NCBI GenBank assembly: GCA_964019055.1
Contig: OZ025219.1
Span: 6,800,888 to 6,864,887 of the forward strand
Length of the DNA stretch: 64,000 nt
DNA from: Anthopleura xanthogrammica
Lineage: Eukaryota; Cnidaria; Anthozoa; Actiniaria; Actiniidae
Direction: 5' to 3'
How positions within the stretch are numbered: position 1 is the first letter of the stretch; every line of letters begins with the position of its first letter. A model generated the notes under the pieces. The model searched no databases and was not told the origin of the DNA. It saw only the letters and a program-made list of their open reading frames with translations. A program made the translations under genes and the position numbers. This document shows positions 9,795 through 40,720 of this stretch, one piece after another.

Positions 9795-12537
9795 ATGATG
9801 TTGAAAACGGTAGATTTTCTACTCGTAGGATTTCTTTTATCTTGTGTTATGATCGAACCTTACAAGTGTCAGCCGAATGAACCAAAATGTTTGACGTATC
9901 TCGACGAAGTCGTGCAGATGCTCGGTTCGAAGAGGCCACCGATCAATGGTTCTACAATGACGGATAACTACTACAACATATCCAGAGCCTTGTATCCTTC
10001 GATTGATCTGCCTGCTCTGTACATCCGAGTAACGATACAGTTTCTAACGGACTATCAGAATGGAACCAAGATGATCGATGATAAAACTATGAAGTTGACA
10101 TGGAGTAAAGCATGTACTTATGTGTCTGTTAAACACATCAGTTTGTTTGCAATGTCAGTATTTTCTCTGGCTACGATATTGCCCCAGAGAAGGGAAACAG
10201 AGTTAACCTTTACTGTACTACCTTTATGTGAGGACAGTCCTTACGCCCATGACAACGAAAGGAAAGCTAAGCTGTGGAGGTATATCGTTTCTACGGTAAG
10301 TTTGGAATGACGCTTTTTTTGTTTATATAAGTTTGCACGAGGAGCTTTGACCGACTAAAAAGTGAAACAGCTCACTTTAAAAGTGAGTTGTTTCGCAGTA
10401 GAAGTCGTAATATAACACCGCTTTGCTATTGTCTTCCTTTAATCCAGTTTTAGAGATTAACACCCTCAGTTGAATGAAACAGTGATCCTGTTTAACATCT
10501 TGTCAACTGCTTTACATTGAAATTGAGTCAAGTTAATAAAGTTATGTAGACTTATTAAAATCGATTGTATACTGCACGTACTCAAAGGTCACAACGAGCT
10601 ACCAACAGATATATTGTTCCAAACGGTCTTCTCCAGTTCTCTGATTTTTCTCTCCACGTACCCTGGAAAACGTTGGCTCACATCTCCAACTGGCACCCAG
10701 ACGGCAATGACTAAAACATGGACTGAACTGGACTCGAGAAAACATGGACAAAGATAACATGGACTCAGAAAACATGGACTCGTTCGAAAAATATTTATTC
10801 TTAGAATGGAGGGGAGTGGGATGGGTAAAAACAAAACTACTACGTATTATAGTACATTGTGTTGTAACTATTGCCATTCATTAATGGGTTGTAGAACAAC
10901 TCGGCTTATTTTGGCGAGTGAATGAATATTTATAAATGAAATACATCCATAATACAAAACAATCAAAACACAAAAATGTCTCAGTACCAGGCTGAGGAGT
11001 AGTGTGACATGACATGCATAACGCAACACTGTTTCTCGGCGGAAAAACCACAAACAAAACATCATTTTCCGTCGTATCAAAGATTGCCTATTGTTAGGGT
11101 AAACTTGTTCAAGTGTTGATTGACTTACTACTTACTATAAAGTCCGAGAGGGCCGATAAAAATACTGACAATAACAGGCATCCTACAATGAGCATGCGTA
11201 GATTATGATTTTACGTAATTTTCAATGTCGATGCTCATCCCACATGGAGAATCGAGGTGGAAACATAATCTGATGAACGTTTCAGGGACGGATCTAGTTT
11301 GGGGGGGGGGGGGGGGGGGGGGGTGCAGGGGCTAAGCACCCTTTGCGTTATTGGTGCATGCTTGAGTTTGTGAACGTCCTGATCATAACTGGTGCACCCT
11401 ACTTCTAAAAATCCTTGATCCGCTATCCTTTTTGAAGCATGCGGTTGATTGTATAGAAGCAACGCCTCATGATTAGTGCACTATTTTTTTCAGCTCGAGG
11501 ACATCACCGTCAACTCCAAAATATCTGATCCTCGAATAAACACTGTTGCTTGTGTCGTGGAAGGACATGAGGAAGATAAGGACCAACCAATAAAGTACCC
11601 CACAGAGGAGAGTGGACCGAAAGTAGTCATATGGGACTATTGCTGGCTGGTTTTAATCGCGTCCCTATTAACCAGTTTTGTTATTTGGGTCTACTTATGC
11701 AACTGGTTGAACGAAAGCATGAAAACAGAAGACATTGTCGAAGAAGGACAGGTGGAAACGAATATGTTGAAAATATTTGCTGTAACAGTATTCAAAATGA
11801 CAATAGTCACCTTTGTGATAAATTTTCTAATTTTTTCAGCGTCTTTTATAATTCACATAAGTATGTATGGCATTTGTTTTATTCCATATGTTATTGCATA
11901 TATTATCGTTGTACTTTCTTTATTCCTTGTATTATGGGGTTTAAGGCGCTTTTTCGATTTTAAACCACCACAAACAAACTACCCACCACCAACCAACGAC
12001 CACCAAAAAGCCTGGTGGTATAAATTCTGTAAATGCTGTAAATGCTGTAAATGTTGTAAATGTTATAATTTAGGTTTTTGGCTTCTCTTTCCTGGCTTGT
12101 TCATGTCTATTCACCATTTTTTGTGGGTGCTGTGTGGAATCATCTCAGAGCCTTACTGGGCGACTCCCATCTTTTTGATCGAATGCCTGTTTGGGTTTTC
12201 CATAATGTACGCTCTGTATCTTTATGAGAGAGATGTGGTCGCGCTTTCCAAACGGCAAATAAAAGTAGGACAGTGTCGGGTCGCTGGTCACTTGATTTTG
12301 GCTGTGGGCGCATTTTCCCTGATCCTCCTTATAGTAGTTGTCGTAGGACATGGCCATATAGTAAATGTAACCACTGCTGGGGTGATAGAAGTCATTATAA
12401 CACTTACGTTAATGTGGCTCATCAAAAACTCTGGATTGCACTTGAAAAGCTTAAAGAAAAAAGAGAAAAAAAAGAAAAGTTCAAACGCAGACAATGCAAC
12501 AGAATTGAGTCGGCTTACCCAAACAAATCAGTCGTGA
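9795..12537 (+). CDS. seven-transmembrane tandem family protein, copy 2
   Basis: Exon 1 (9795-10295) and exon 2 (11494-12537) join in phase 0 to give about 514 residues, the longest and best-preserved copy. After the signal peptide and ectodomain come seven hydrophobic segments, starting near CWLVLIASLL, AVTVFKMTIV, FIPYVIAYII, LLFPGLFMSI, TPIFLIECLF, HLILAVGAFS and GVIEVIITLT. Relative to copy 1 it has a longer first cytosolic loop (KTEDIVEEGQVE) and a Pro/Gln/Asn-rich loop (PPQTNYPPPTND) before the Cys cluster KFCKCCKCCKCCKC. The tail is strongly basic (LKKKEKKKKSS), consistent with an inside C-terminus. The shape (signal peptide, N-out, 7 segments, C-in) is receptor-like, but no GPCR family signature was recognised. 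Tandem neighbours are near-identical in exon 1, so duplication was recent. Confidence 0.75.
11283..11426. repeat. MITE-like element with poly-G expansion, copy 2 intron
   Basis: Same insertion as 7514-7623, enlarged by a run of about 24 G at 11300-11323 and a short duplication (GTGCACCCTACTTC). Confidence 0.6.
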
Positions 12538-13544
12538 TTCAATCAAAGAGCTGTTTTAAAATTTATTAGGCTCGGACTTTCAAGACAAGCTTGTACAAAA
12601 ATAAGCATCAGCAGACCCATAGAAATTCCCTAGACAACAGTAATTATTAGCTGTAAGTAATAACTTTAATTTCCAACTTTTTATTTCGGACCGAAATGAT
12701 GTGTTTGTTGGTTGGGAGGAACGACATGCATCATGTCATTTCAGGGCCGTAGCCACCATTTGGGCATTGGTCTGGTCTTAAGAAAAGTGGTCCGATTTTC
12801 TCTGGTAATGAATATTTCTTACAAGGAGAAAAGTCTGTGGTTCTAACGGTAAAAACCAGCTAACCGTACTGGTGGCTACAGCTATGCATTTTATTGTCTA
12901 TTCAGTCATTGTCTTAGTGTAGTTTGGTAATTGATTAATAAACGTAACTTTTATTTTTAAAGTACAATTTACAGTGTAGTTTTTTTGTTTTGTTTTCTGT
13001 GTTCCGTCAGTGTCCCGTCAAGGGGAATCAAAGGTCTCAAAAGTTTGAAGTGGTTTTATTGAGTAGCGCCGAAGATATGGGCGACTGAAGTTGGCTGCTT
13101 TTACAAAGAAATGTATGGGAAAATATGTTGGGAGGCAAGCCATATCTTCGGCGCTACTAAATAAAACCACTTCAAACTTTCAATCAGTTTACTAATTTTA
13201 GTATGCTCTTTTCAAATATCATATTTTCTTTTTTGTTGGATTAAAATTTATAATGTCACGCAAGACCTGATAAACCCTCATCGATTTTGAAATTCGATTA
13301 ACTTTTTTAAAGAAAAATATATGGGGAAAAAATCCCACTCTACAAGGTGTTGGACGGCCTTGTAATATATCTACGGCTTTAAACTCGTCCATGCGCTACT
13401 ACTGAATAATATCTACAATGCAGGTCAAACAACTGTGGGGGGAGGTGAACGGGACAAAACCGAGGAGCTCTGGGTACGAGAATGTATATTTCCGCATTTT
13501 CTTAGAAATATTTCAAAGTGTTTGAAGTCGATAAAAGAATCGCC
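12538..13544. other. intercopy spacer between copies 2 and 3
   Basis: Carries the 3' flank with the shared TTAATAAACG signal near 12935, then the hairpin at 13041-13179, then the proximal 5' flank of copy 3. The TATAAATA-bearing block seen before copies 1 and 2 is missing. No additional gene was seen. Confidence 0.6.
13041..13179. repeat. hairpin element between copies 2 and 3
   Basis: Second occurrence of the 40-bp-arm hairpin described at 9006-9144; it has one changed arm position (TACTAAATAAAACC instead of TACTCAATAAAACC). Confidence 0.9.
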
Positions 13545-14801
13545 ATGATGTTGAAAACGGTAGATTTTCTACTCGTAGGATTTCTTTTATCTTGTGTTAA
13601 GATCGAACCTTACAAGTGTCAGCCGAATAAACCAAAATGTTTGACGTATCTCGACGAAGTCGTGCAGGTGCTCGGTTCGAAGAGGCCACCGATCAATGGT
13701 TCTAGAATGACGGATAACTACTACAACATATCCAGAGCCTTGTATCCTTCTATTGATCTGCCTGCTCTGTACATCCGAGTAACGATACAGTTTTTAACGG
13801 ACTATCAGAATGGAACCAAGATGATCGATGATAAAACTATGAAGTTGACCTGGAGTAAAGCATGTACTTATGTGTCTGTTAAACACATCAGTTTGTTTGC
13901 AATGTCAGTATTTTCTCTGGCTACGATATTGCCCCAGAGAAGGGAAACAGAGTTAACCTTTACTGTACTACCTTTATGTGAGGACAGTCCTTACGCCCAT
14001 GACAACGAAAGGAAAGCTAAGCTGTGGAGGTATATCGTTTCTACGGTAAGTTTGGAATGACGCTTTTTTTGTTTATATAAGTTTACACGAGGAGCTTTGA
14101 CCGACTAAAAAGTGAAACAGCTCACTTTAAAAGTGAGTTGTTTCGCAGTAGGAGTCGTATAAATATAACACCGCTTTGCTATTGTCTTCCTTTAATCCAG
14201 TTTTAGAGATTAACACCCTCAGTTGAATGAAACAGTGATCCTGTTTAACATCTTGTCAACTGCTTTACATTGAAATTGAGTCAAGTTAATAAAGTTATGT
14301 AGACTTATTAAAATCGATTATATAGTGCACGTACTCAAAGGTCACAACGAGCTACCAACAGATATATTGTTCCAAACGGTCTTCTCCAGTTCTCTGATTT
14401 TTCTCATCATCATCTCAGAGCCTTACTGGGCGACTCCCATCTTTTTGATCGAATGCTTGTTTGGGTTTTCCATAATGTACGCTCTGTATCTTTATGAGAG
14501 AGATGTGGTTGTTAACAAAGAAATAACGGAAGGCAAGTGTCGGGTCGCTGGTCACTTGATTTTGGCTGTGGGCGCATTTTCCCTGATCCTCCTTATAGTA
14601 GTTGTCGTAGGACATGGCCATATAGTAAATGTAACCACTGCTGGGGTGATAGAAGTCATTATAACACTTACGTTAATGTGGCTCATCAAAAACTCTGGAT
14701 TGCACTTGAAAAGCTTAAAGAAAAAAGAGAAAAAAAAGAAAAGTTCAAACGCAGACAATGCAACAGAATTGAGTCGGCTTACCCAAACAAATCAGTCGTG
14801 A
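13545..14801 (+). pseudogene. internally deleted tandem copy 3
   Basis: Exon 1 (13545-14045) is intact and nearly identical to that of copy 2. The intron then runs directly into the middle of exon 2 at about 14408: about 1.5 kb present in copy 2 (from 10652 to 12139) is absent, removing the normal acceptor, membrane segments 1-4 and the Cys cluster. What remains (SEPYWATPIF to the stop at 14801) keeps segments 5-7 and the basic tail. No acceptor was found that joins exon 1 to this remnant in frame; candidate AGs shift the frame. The donor could instead read through to a stop eleven bases past exon 1, giving a secreted ectodomain alone. It may therefore be a pseudogene or a source of a soluble ectodomain. 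Confidence 0.7.
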
Positions 14802-15304
14802 TTCAATCAAAGAGCTGTTTTAAAATTTATTAGGCTCGGACTTTCAAGACAAGCTTGTACAAAAATAAGCATCAGCAGACCCATAGAAATTCCCTAGACA
14901 ACAGTAATTATTAGCTGTAAGTAATAACTTTAATTTCCAACTTTTTATTTCGGACCGAAATGATGTGTTTGTTGGTTGGGAGGAACGACATGCATCATGT
15001 CATTTCAGGGCCGTAGCCACCATTTGGGCATTGGTCTGGTCTTAAGAAAAGTGGTCCGATTTTCTCTGGTAATGAATATTTCTTACAAGGAGAAAAGTCT
15101 GTGGTTCTAACGGTAAAAACCAGCTAACCGTACTGGTGGCTACAGCTATGCATTTTATTGTCTATTCAGTCATTGTCTTAGTGTAGTTTGGTAATTGATT
15201 AATAAACGTAACTTTTATTTTTAAAGTACAATTTACAGTGTAGTTTTTTTGTTTTGTTTTCTGTGTTCCGTCAGTGTCCCGTCAAGGGGAATCAAAGGTC
15301 TCAA

Positions 15305-15443
15305 AAGTTTGAAGTGGTTTTATTGAGTAGCGCCGAAGATATGGGCGACTGAAGTTGGCTGCTTTTACAAAGAAATGTATGGGAAAATATGTTGGGAGGC
15401 AAGCCATATCTTCGGCGCTACTAAATAAAACCACTTCAAACTT
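15305..15443. repeat. hairpin element between copies 3 and 4
   Basis: Third occurrence of the hairpin, apparently identical to that at 13041-13179. Confidence 0.9.
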
Positions 15444-15808
15444 TCAATCAGTTTACTAATTTTAGTATGCTCTTTTCAAATATCATATTTTCTTTTTTGT
15501 TGGATTAAAATTTATAATGTCACGCAAGACCTGATAAACCCTCATCGATTTTGAAATTCGATTAACTTTTTTAAAGAAAAATATATGGGGAAAAAATCCC
15601 ACTCTACAAGGTGTTGGACGGCCTTGTAATATATCTACGGCTTTAAACTCGTCCATGCGCTACTACTGAATAATATCTACAATGCAGGTCAAACAACTGT
15701 GGGGGGAGGTGAACGGGACAAAACCGAGGAGCTCTGGGTACGAGAATGTATATTTCCGCATTTTCTTAGAAATATTTCAAAGTGTTTGAAGTCGATAAAA
15801 GAATCGCC

Positions 15809-17062
15809 ATGATGTTGAAAACGGTAGATTTTCTACTCGTAGGATTTCTTTTATCTTGTGTTAAGATCGAACCTTACAAGTGTCAGCCGAATAAACCAAA
15901 ATGTTTGACGTATCTCGACGAAGTCGTGCAGGTGCTCGGTTCGAAGAGGCCACCGATCAATGGTTCTAGAATGACGGATAACTACTACAACATATCCAGA
16001 GCCTTGTATCCTTCTATTGATCTGCCTGCTCTGTACATCCGAGTAACGATACAGTTTTTAACGGACTATCAGAATGGAACCAAGATGATCGATGATAAAA
16101 CTATGAAGTTGACCTGGAGTAAAGCATGTACTTATGTGTCTGTTAAACACATCAGTTTGTTTGCAATGTCAGTATTTTCTCTGGCTACGATATTGCCCCA
16201 GAGAAGGGAAACAGAGTTAACCTTTACTGTACTACCTTTATGTGAGGACAGTCCTTACGCCCATGACAACGAAAGGAAAGCTAAGCTGTGGAGGTATATC
16301 GTTTCTACGGTAAGTTTGGAATGACGCTTTTTTTGTTTATATAAGTTTACACGAGGAGCTTTGACCGACTAAAAAGTGAAACAGCTCACTTTAAAAGTGA
16401 GTTGTTTCGCAGTAGGAGTCGTATAAATATAACACCGCTTTGCTATTGTCTTCCTTTAATCCAGTTTTAGAGATTAACACCCTCAGTTGAATGAAACAGT
16501 GATCCTGTTTAACATCTTGTCAACTGCTTTACATTGAAATTGAGTCAAGTTAATAAAGTTATGTAGACTTATTAAAATCGATTATATAGTGCACGTACTC
16601 AAAGGTCACAACGAGCTACCAACAGATATATTGTTCCAAACGGTCTTCTCCAGTTCTCTGATTTTTCTCATCATCATCTCAGAGCCTTACTGGGCGACTC
16701 CCATCTTTTTGATCGAATGCTTGTTTGGGTTTTCCATAATGTACGCTCTGTATCTTTATGAGAGAGATGTGGTTGTTAACAAAGAAATAACGGAAGGCAA
16801 GTGTCGGGTCGCTGGTCACTTGATTTTTTCGGTTATCGCGTTTTCCCTGATCCTCCTTATAGTAGTTTTCGTAGGACATGGCCATATAGTAAATGTAACC
16901 ACTGCTGGGGTGATAGAAGTCATTATAACACTTACGTTAATGTGGTTCATCAAAAACTCTGGATTACACTTGAAAAGCTTTACGGGAAATGAAGGCGATG
17001 GTGGACACAGCTCCGACAGGAGAAGGCATTCCTCAAGGAAATCAGCAGTGACTGTTTTATAA
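15809..17062 (+). pseudogene. internally deleted tandem copy 4, chimeric 3' end
   Basis: Exon 1 (15809-16309) and the deletion junction repeat those of copy 3 exactly 2,264 bp downstream, so copy 4 arose by tandem duplication after the deletion. From about 16827 the sequence switches from copy 3-like (ATTTTGGCTGTGGGCGC) to copy 1-like (ATTTTTTCGGTTATCGCG), and it ends with the tail GDGGHSSDRRRHSSRKSAVT, whose counterpart in copy 1 is cut off. The remnant holds segments 5-7 only. No in-frame acceptor was found. Either a pseudogene or a producer of the ectodomain alone. Confidence 0.7.
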
Positions 17063-17945
17063 TTAATTAGGTTTAACTTTCAAGACAAGCTTGTACCAGA
17101 ATAAGTATCAGTAGCTCCATAAAAATTCCCATAGCCGATTGCCTATACATCAGCAGTTATTAGCTTTAACTAATAACTTTCCAACTTTTTATTTCGCGAT
17201 CAGACAGATATGATGTGTTTGTTGGTTGGGAGGGATGACATGCATCAAGCATTTCAGGGCTTAAGGCACCATTTGGACAGTGGTCTGGGGAAAAGTGGTT
17301 CTGGCTACAGCTTTACATTTTATCGTTTATTCAGTCATTGTCTTAGTGTAGTTTGGTAATTGATTAATAAATGTAACTTTTATTTTTAAAGTACAATTTA
17401 CAGAGTGCAGGTTTTTTTTTTCTTTGTAGTTTTTGTTTTGTTTTGTGTTCAGCGTGACAAAGGAAAAAAAAACCGCAATTTTAATGACCGAATGGATCGT
17501 ATATATTCCTAAAATGCTTTCTAATTCAGTGTCCAGCAAAATTTACACTCGGCTGTGTCCTTGTGTACCTATCATGAATGCCATAGTTAATGCATTCCCG
17601 AAATGAATTATGGGTCACTATTGTTGGTTAGCATTTTTCGAGTATTTTTCGAGTATACAATGTAAACTTTTCTTGTTAACTGAAATAAAATTCTGCCGTG
17701 AGTTCGACTAGTGTTTACGATTAATTTAAAGAACGAAGAACTCGTATTTCATAAATTCTCTTGGCAGGATAATGGGAAATGCTAGTCAAAATACGATGTC
17801 GAATCCTCAATTCTGATTGGCTGACCTTGAGTTTGTTCTGGAGGTCAACTCAGCTGGGGTCTATCGTATAAATAAACGAATCATATGGCCCTCACTAGTG
17901 GTTGGAACTTGCTAATCTTGCTAATTCCCGGAGAATTGATGACCG

Positions 17946-18304
17946 GTCTTCGACGACACGCGTGAAAAACGTCTGCGCATGCTCTAAGTCCGTATGCAAA
18001 TTAGTTGCAAGCGTCTTCGTGCTATTGTAGAAATATGCAAATTTGACTTTCACACTTGCCTGAAGAATAGTCTTTACAAAATGCCAAAACTTAATGTCAG
18101 TTCTTGAAACTTAAGGCTCATTGTTTCACATTGTCTTTATTAATACAGTATCTTGGTCCCTCAAAAGTATACCCACGAAATGTTTTGTATACTGGGAGAA
18201 AACAAGCATTTATTTTCTCACTAAAACTCTTGTAAGTTCTTTGAAAGCGTGCGGAAAGGCACGCATGCGCAAACGTTTTTCTCTAGTGTCGTCTTCGACA
18301 AGAA
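17946..18304. repeat. inverted-repeat element with CGTGAAAAACG termini
   Basis: GTCTTCGACGACACGCGTGA with AAAACG and GCGCATGC on the left is mirrored on the right by GCATGCGCAAACGTTTTT and GTGTCGTCTTCGAC. It resembles the arms of 40122-40619, so it is probably the same family. Confidence 0.6.
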
Positions 18305-19302
18305 TTACAAAAACATCTATCACATGCAAAGTATTTTTTCTACTTTTTGATGGGGTGTGGCGGTTGGTAGGAAAAAAACAGCATTTTTTACAAAGCATTT
18401 CAAATTTATTTTGCAATAATCAGCGATCGTTACATACTTTTTTATAGAACATCTTAACTGTTGATTATCACTTAATATTTTCACCGTTTTCGGCTTGTGA
18501 TTATACCTTAATATATAGCGTGAACAACGTTTATATTATTTTCATAAACAGACATCTCAAAAGGTATCCCTTACCGAAATTCAAAAGAAAAACTGATTTC
18601 AACTAGTTAAAGCTTACTTCAAGTACCGAAGTGAAGCTAGTGTCAGTTGATAAAAAAAAAAAAAAAATGGCGGGATTTTGTCTACGAGGGAAAACTCGTC
18701 ACAAGTCCTTTTTTGACTTCGGAGGGGGAGTTCTAAACATTTTGCATCTTTGCTCTAGAAGACGAATATCCTCAGTAGATGTAGAAAGTTCAAAACTTTA
18801 TCAAGATACAAGATACAATATACAATTACTTACAGCAACTTTACAAAATGGCCAAACTTTGTTTCAACAAAATGTATAAAAATCTTAGATTTATCAACGA
18901 ATAAGAAATAATGAGAAAGCAGGGCTGTGCAATGGCCGAGCGGGAGACTGGGTGAGTCTACGAGCCATCTTGAATAGTAACCTTGCCTTGACGTTTGTAA
19001 GTCAATAATGGTTCGAAGTCGAGGCTGGACATGTTGCTCAGTTTAACTTTGTCCTTCAGGCGAATGCAGACAGGATTATCAAAATGCGCATGTCAGAGAA
19101 TGTACTTATAAGGTATAGCCTCACTTTCAAGTGAAGGCGCGGTTACCAAACCACTAGCATTTTAGTAAGCATCAAGATTGACAAAGCAAGCATATTAATG
19201 GCCAATATACCAGTTTCGAATTTAAGCAAAACCGCTGTGTTCTTTGATTACAAACTCATTTACTCAAGGGTGGACTCTTCGACAATACGAACATTTTGAA
19301 AT

Positions 19303-19457
19303 ATGGGCTTTTATCACACGGCGACCATATTTATTCCCATGAGAGCAAAACCCTTTGTTTGGAACGTTCTGAAATGCATCAAAGCGAGGGAAAGGGACCC
19401 AAGGGAATTAAAACCCATTGTTTCAACCAATATGGCCGCCGTGTGACAAAAGCCCAT
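19303..19457. repeat. palindromic MITE-like element
   Basis: ATGGGCTTTTATCACACGGC and CGACCATATT are mirrored by AATATGGCCGCCGTGTGACA and AAAGCCCAT. About 155 bp, no ORF. Confidence 0.75.
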
Positions 19458-19602
19458 TCTACACAAAAACGAGCCGGCTAACCCTGAGCGACACAGAACT
19501 CGAAACTGGATTATTTAATTGCTAGGCACTAGAAAAAAGCTTAATAAAATGATGGCTCGATTACTTATTACTATTTGCACAAAACTACCTTTCTACCGGT
19601 CA

Positions 19603-38356
<18,754 letters not shown>

Positions 38357-39168
38357 AAATACCTCAATGCTAGGCTGGTCACTCAAGGGAATCTGCTGTA
38401 CGACCGAATGACTCCGAGTTATTTACGAAACCCTCGAAGCTATTGAAAATCAAAACCCGAACGCTCTCCGAATGCCTTGTCGCACGTTTCAAACTCGCCC
38501 ACATGAAACTTTTAACATTTTCAACCTCCTAATAAGAGAAAATATTACGAACTAAAAAGAAATTCTTGATATTATTTCTTTCTTTCCTTGTACATAAAGC
38601 GAATATGTTAATCGTATCTCTTTAGAGAGATTTTGTCTGCTATATTTTTACCGGTATCTAAGGGCCGGCTTCCTGAACCATAGCCTTGAAACTCAAAATA
38701 TTTTTTTTGACGTAGATTTTACATATGAAAGAACAGTATGACGTCTTTCTCTATGTGTAAAAACTGTCATGGTGAGAAACCTAAAAATTTGAATTTTGTT
38801 TCTGAGTTCAGCCGTCACATCTGCAAGCCGCCCAGTACCTTTAAAACCTGGCATGAGGCTTGCTGTCGAGTCTACTTTAATAGGAATTTACAGTTAAAAA
38901 TGGCCATGCTTATAGGGTCACCATAGCCTTGTAGATTCGATATTTATGCAGAAAAAGGGATATATTTTGACGAAATGAAAACACATTGAAAATTTTTGAA
39001 AAAAATAACATCGAAAGACCCCCTACCACCCACATGTTTCGTCATGTAAACCGTTCTATTTGTCGACATCATATGCCAAATATTAAGCAATTATTGGACG
39101 AGGTTGAGCAAAATAAATGAAACGAAGGCAGAGGCAAATAAATGCTTGCAAGACACTAACAAATCTCG

Positions 39169-39202
<34 letters not shown>

Positions 39203-39867
39203 ATTATTCAAATTATTTTTTCTAATCTTTGAGGGGCAGTGCGAGTCAAACAATAACAAAGAAGTCAACTCATTTTTTCAGGGAAGCGAGCCATTGTCAA
39301 ATGCAGCGTTACTGAGCATGAGCAGACCATTATTTGCAGTAAGATGGCTCTGCACCGTAATGCGCATGAGCAGACCGTTATTTGTAGGCAGTTATTTGCA
39401 GTTCTCTCGGCCAATCAAAATGACGGAAAAAAATAATTCGAATGATAAATACAGTTACTTTAATGTCTTTAAATTCAAAAAATCATATATATAGTAATTT
39501 ATCGTAAAGGGGTTAATATTATTCAGACTGATTTGACATGCTATGTTGTGGGGAAAAAACCTCACTATATATATATATATATATACCAGAAGCCAATGAA
39601 AAAATAACTTTTTAAATTTATTTTATGAACTGTAAAATATTTTTAACCAGATGAGTACTACAGTTCCATGGGGACTTTAATTTTATTGAATATAAGCAAA
39701 ATACCTTAAATTTTTGATACAACGTACGTAAAACGTCAATTTCAGATATCGAGTTGGATCAAAACGTAGACGACTTTTGAGCCCGCTATACTCCTGGTCA
39801 GCAGAGAGGAACGCGAATAAGCCTTTTCGAGTTCGAAAAAAAAAAAAATAATAATAATAATAGGAAG
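38357..39867. other. noncoding spacer upstream of the anoctamin
   Basis: Holds the anoctamin 5' leader (in-frame stop TAA just upstream of the ATG) and AT-rich DNA with a TA microsatellite at about 39568-39585. No additional exon is supported. Confidence 0.5.
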
Positions 39868-40073
39868 CTTAGCTTCGGAACAAACAAGACCATATAAAAT
39901 TAGGCATGATAAGCATGCATAAAATGCAGTTTGTACCGATCGAAGCCAGATCGAGACGTCCACAATGCACCATGTTCTCTAAGGTCTATGGTGCGTATCA
40001 TGGATATGCACCATTGACCTTTTCTGAGATAGGTAACATGGTGCATTGTGGTCTAGCTTTGGTACAAACATAT
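39868..40073. repeat. palindromic element with CACAATGCACCAT arms
   Basis: AGCTTCGGAACAAACA and CGTCCACAATGCACCATGTT are mirrored by AACATGGTGCATTGTGGTCT and AGCTTTGGTACAAACA. A shorter relative (GAGGTCTAGCTTGGGTACAA to GAAGCTAGACC) is at about 20345-20422. Confidence 0.7.
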
Positions 40074-40121
40074 TTTGAATGTATGACCATGAAGAATGCA
40101 GATACAGTCAATTCAAAAAAC

Positions 40122-40619
40122 GTTGTCTTCGACCGACTCAAGTCTACGCGACTGGACCGAAAGGAAGTATATGGGGACACGAGTGAAAAACGCATGCACT
40201 GCGCATCCTCGGAATTTCGGTAGAAAATTCATAGACGAGTCGTGTTTACGAAGAAAACCATTTGAGATTTACATGTCTTGTATTATGCGAATTTCTCTTG
40301 TATTATTTGACCAGGGAAAGAAAATAACTAAAGTAATGTGTCAGGAAAAAATAAGCACTAACTTTCCACTAACTAATAACTTTAGAGATTTACTAAACGC
40401 CGGTAAATCTCCAATGGTTTACTTTGTAAACACGACGAACTTCCGAGCATGCGCAGTGCGTTTTTCACTCGTGTCATTATTCAGTCAAAGACGTTCCCGA
40501 ATTTGAAACCGTTAGCTATAGTATAAATTTACAGCTATAGGGCTGCTGCTTAGATTATCTACCCATACTTCGTTTCGGTCCACGGTCGCGCAGGCGCGCT
40601 TAAGTCGGTCGACGACAAC
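40122..40619. repeat. nested inverted-repeat element, about 500 bp
   Basis: Outer arms (GTTGTCTTCGACCGACTCAA, GGACCGAAAGGAAGTATATG) are mirrored at 40550-40619 (TTAAGTCGGTCGACGACAAC). Inner arms (GACACGAGTGAAAAACGCAT, CACTGCGCAT) are mirrored at 40444-40476. The inner pair resembles 17946-18304. Confidence 0.75.
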
Positions 40620-40720
40620 TTTTTTGAATAATTGAATGTATAGAGTGGCCACTCAACTGCACTAGGGGATCAAACAGTTCACTGATAAGTTAATTGTCTA
40701 TAATGATGATTCATTCTTCC

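Larger units (their letters stand above)
17063..19602. other. no gene seen
   Basis: After the copy 4 3' flank (TTAATAAATG near 17364), this stretch shows no exon with credible splice signals or conserved protein content. It contains an inverted-repeat element (17946-18304), a run of A at 18650-18667 and another palindromic element (19303-19457). The anoctamin 3' untranslated region must lie in its last part on the minus strand. Confidence 0.6.

Noticed and set aside
18631..18879. 82-residue frame beginning MKLVSVDKKKKK
   Set aside because: Crosses a homopolymer A run, no signal peptide or family features, no nearby promoter or splice signals.
38357..38386. Anoctamin start upstream of MAGRGSYR at a TTG
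   Set aside because: No ATG occurs between the upstream in-frame stop and the ATG at 38356; TTG starts are not expected in animals.
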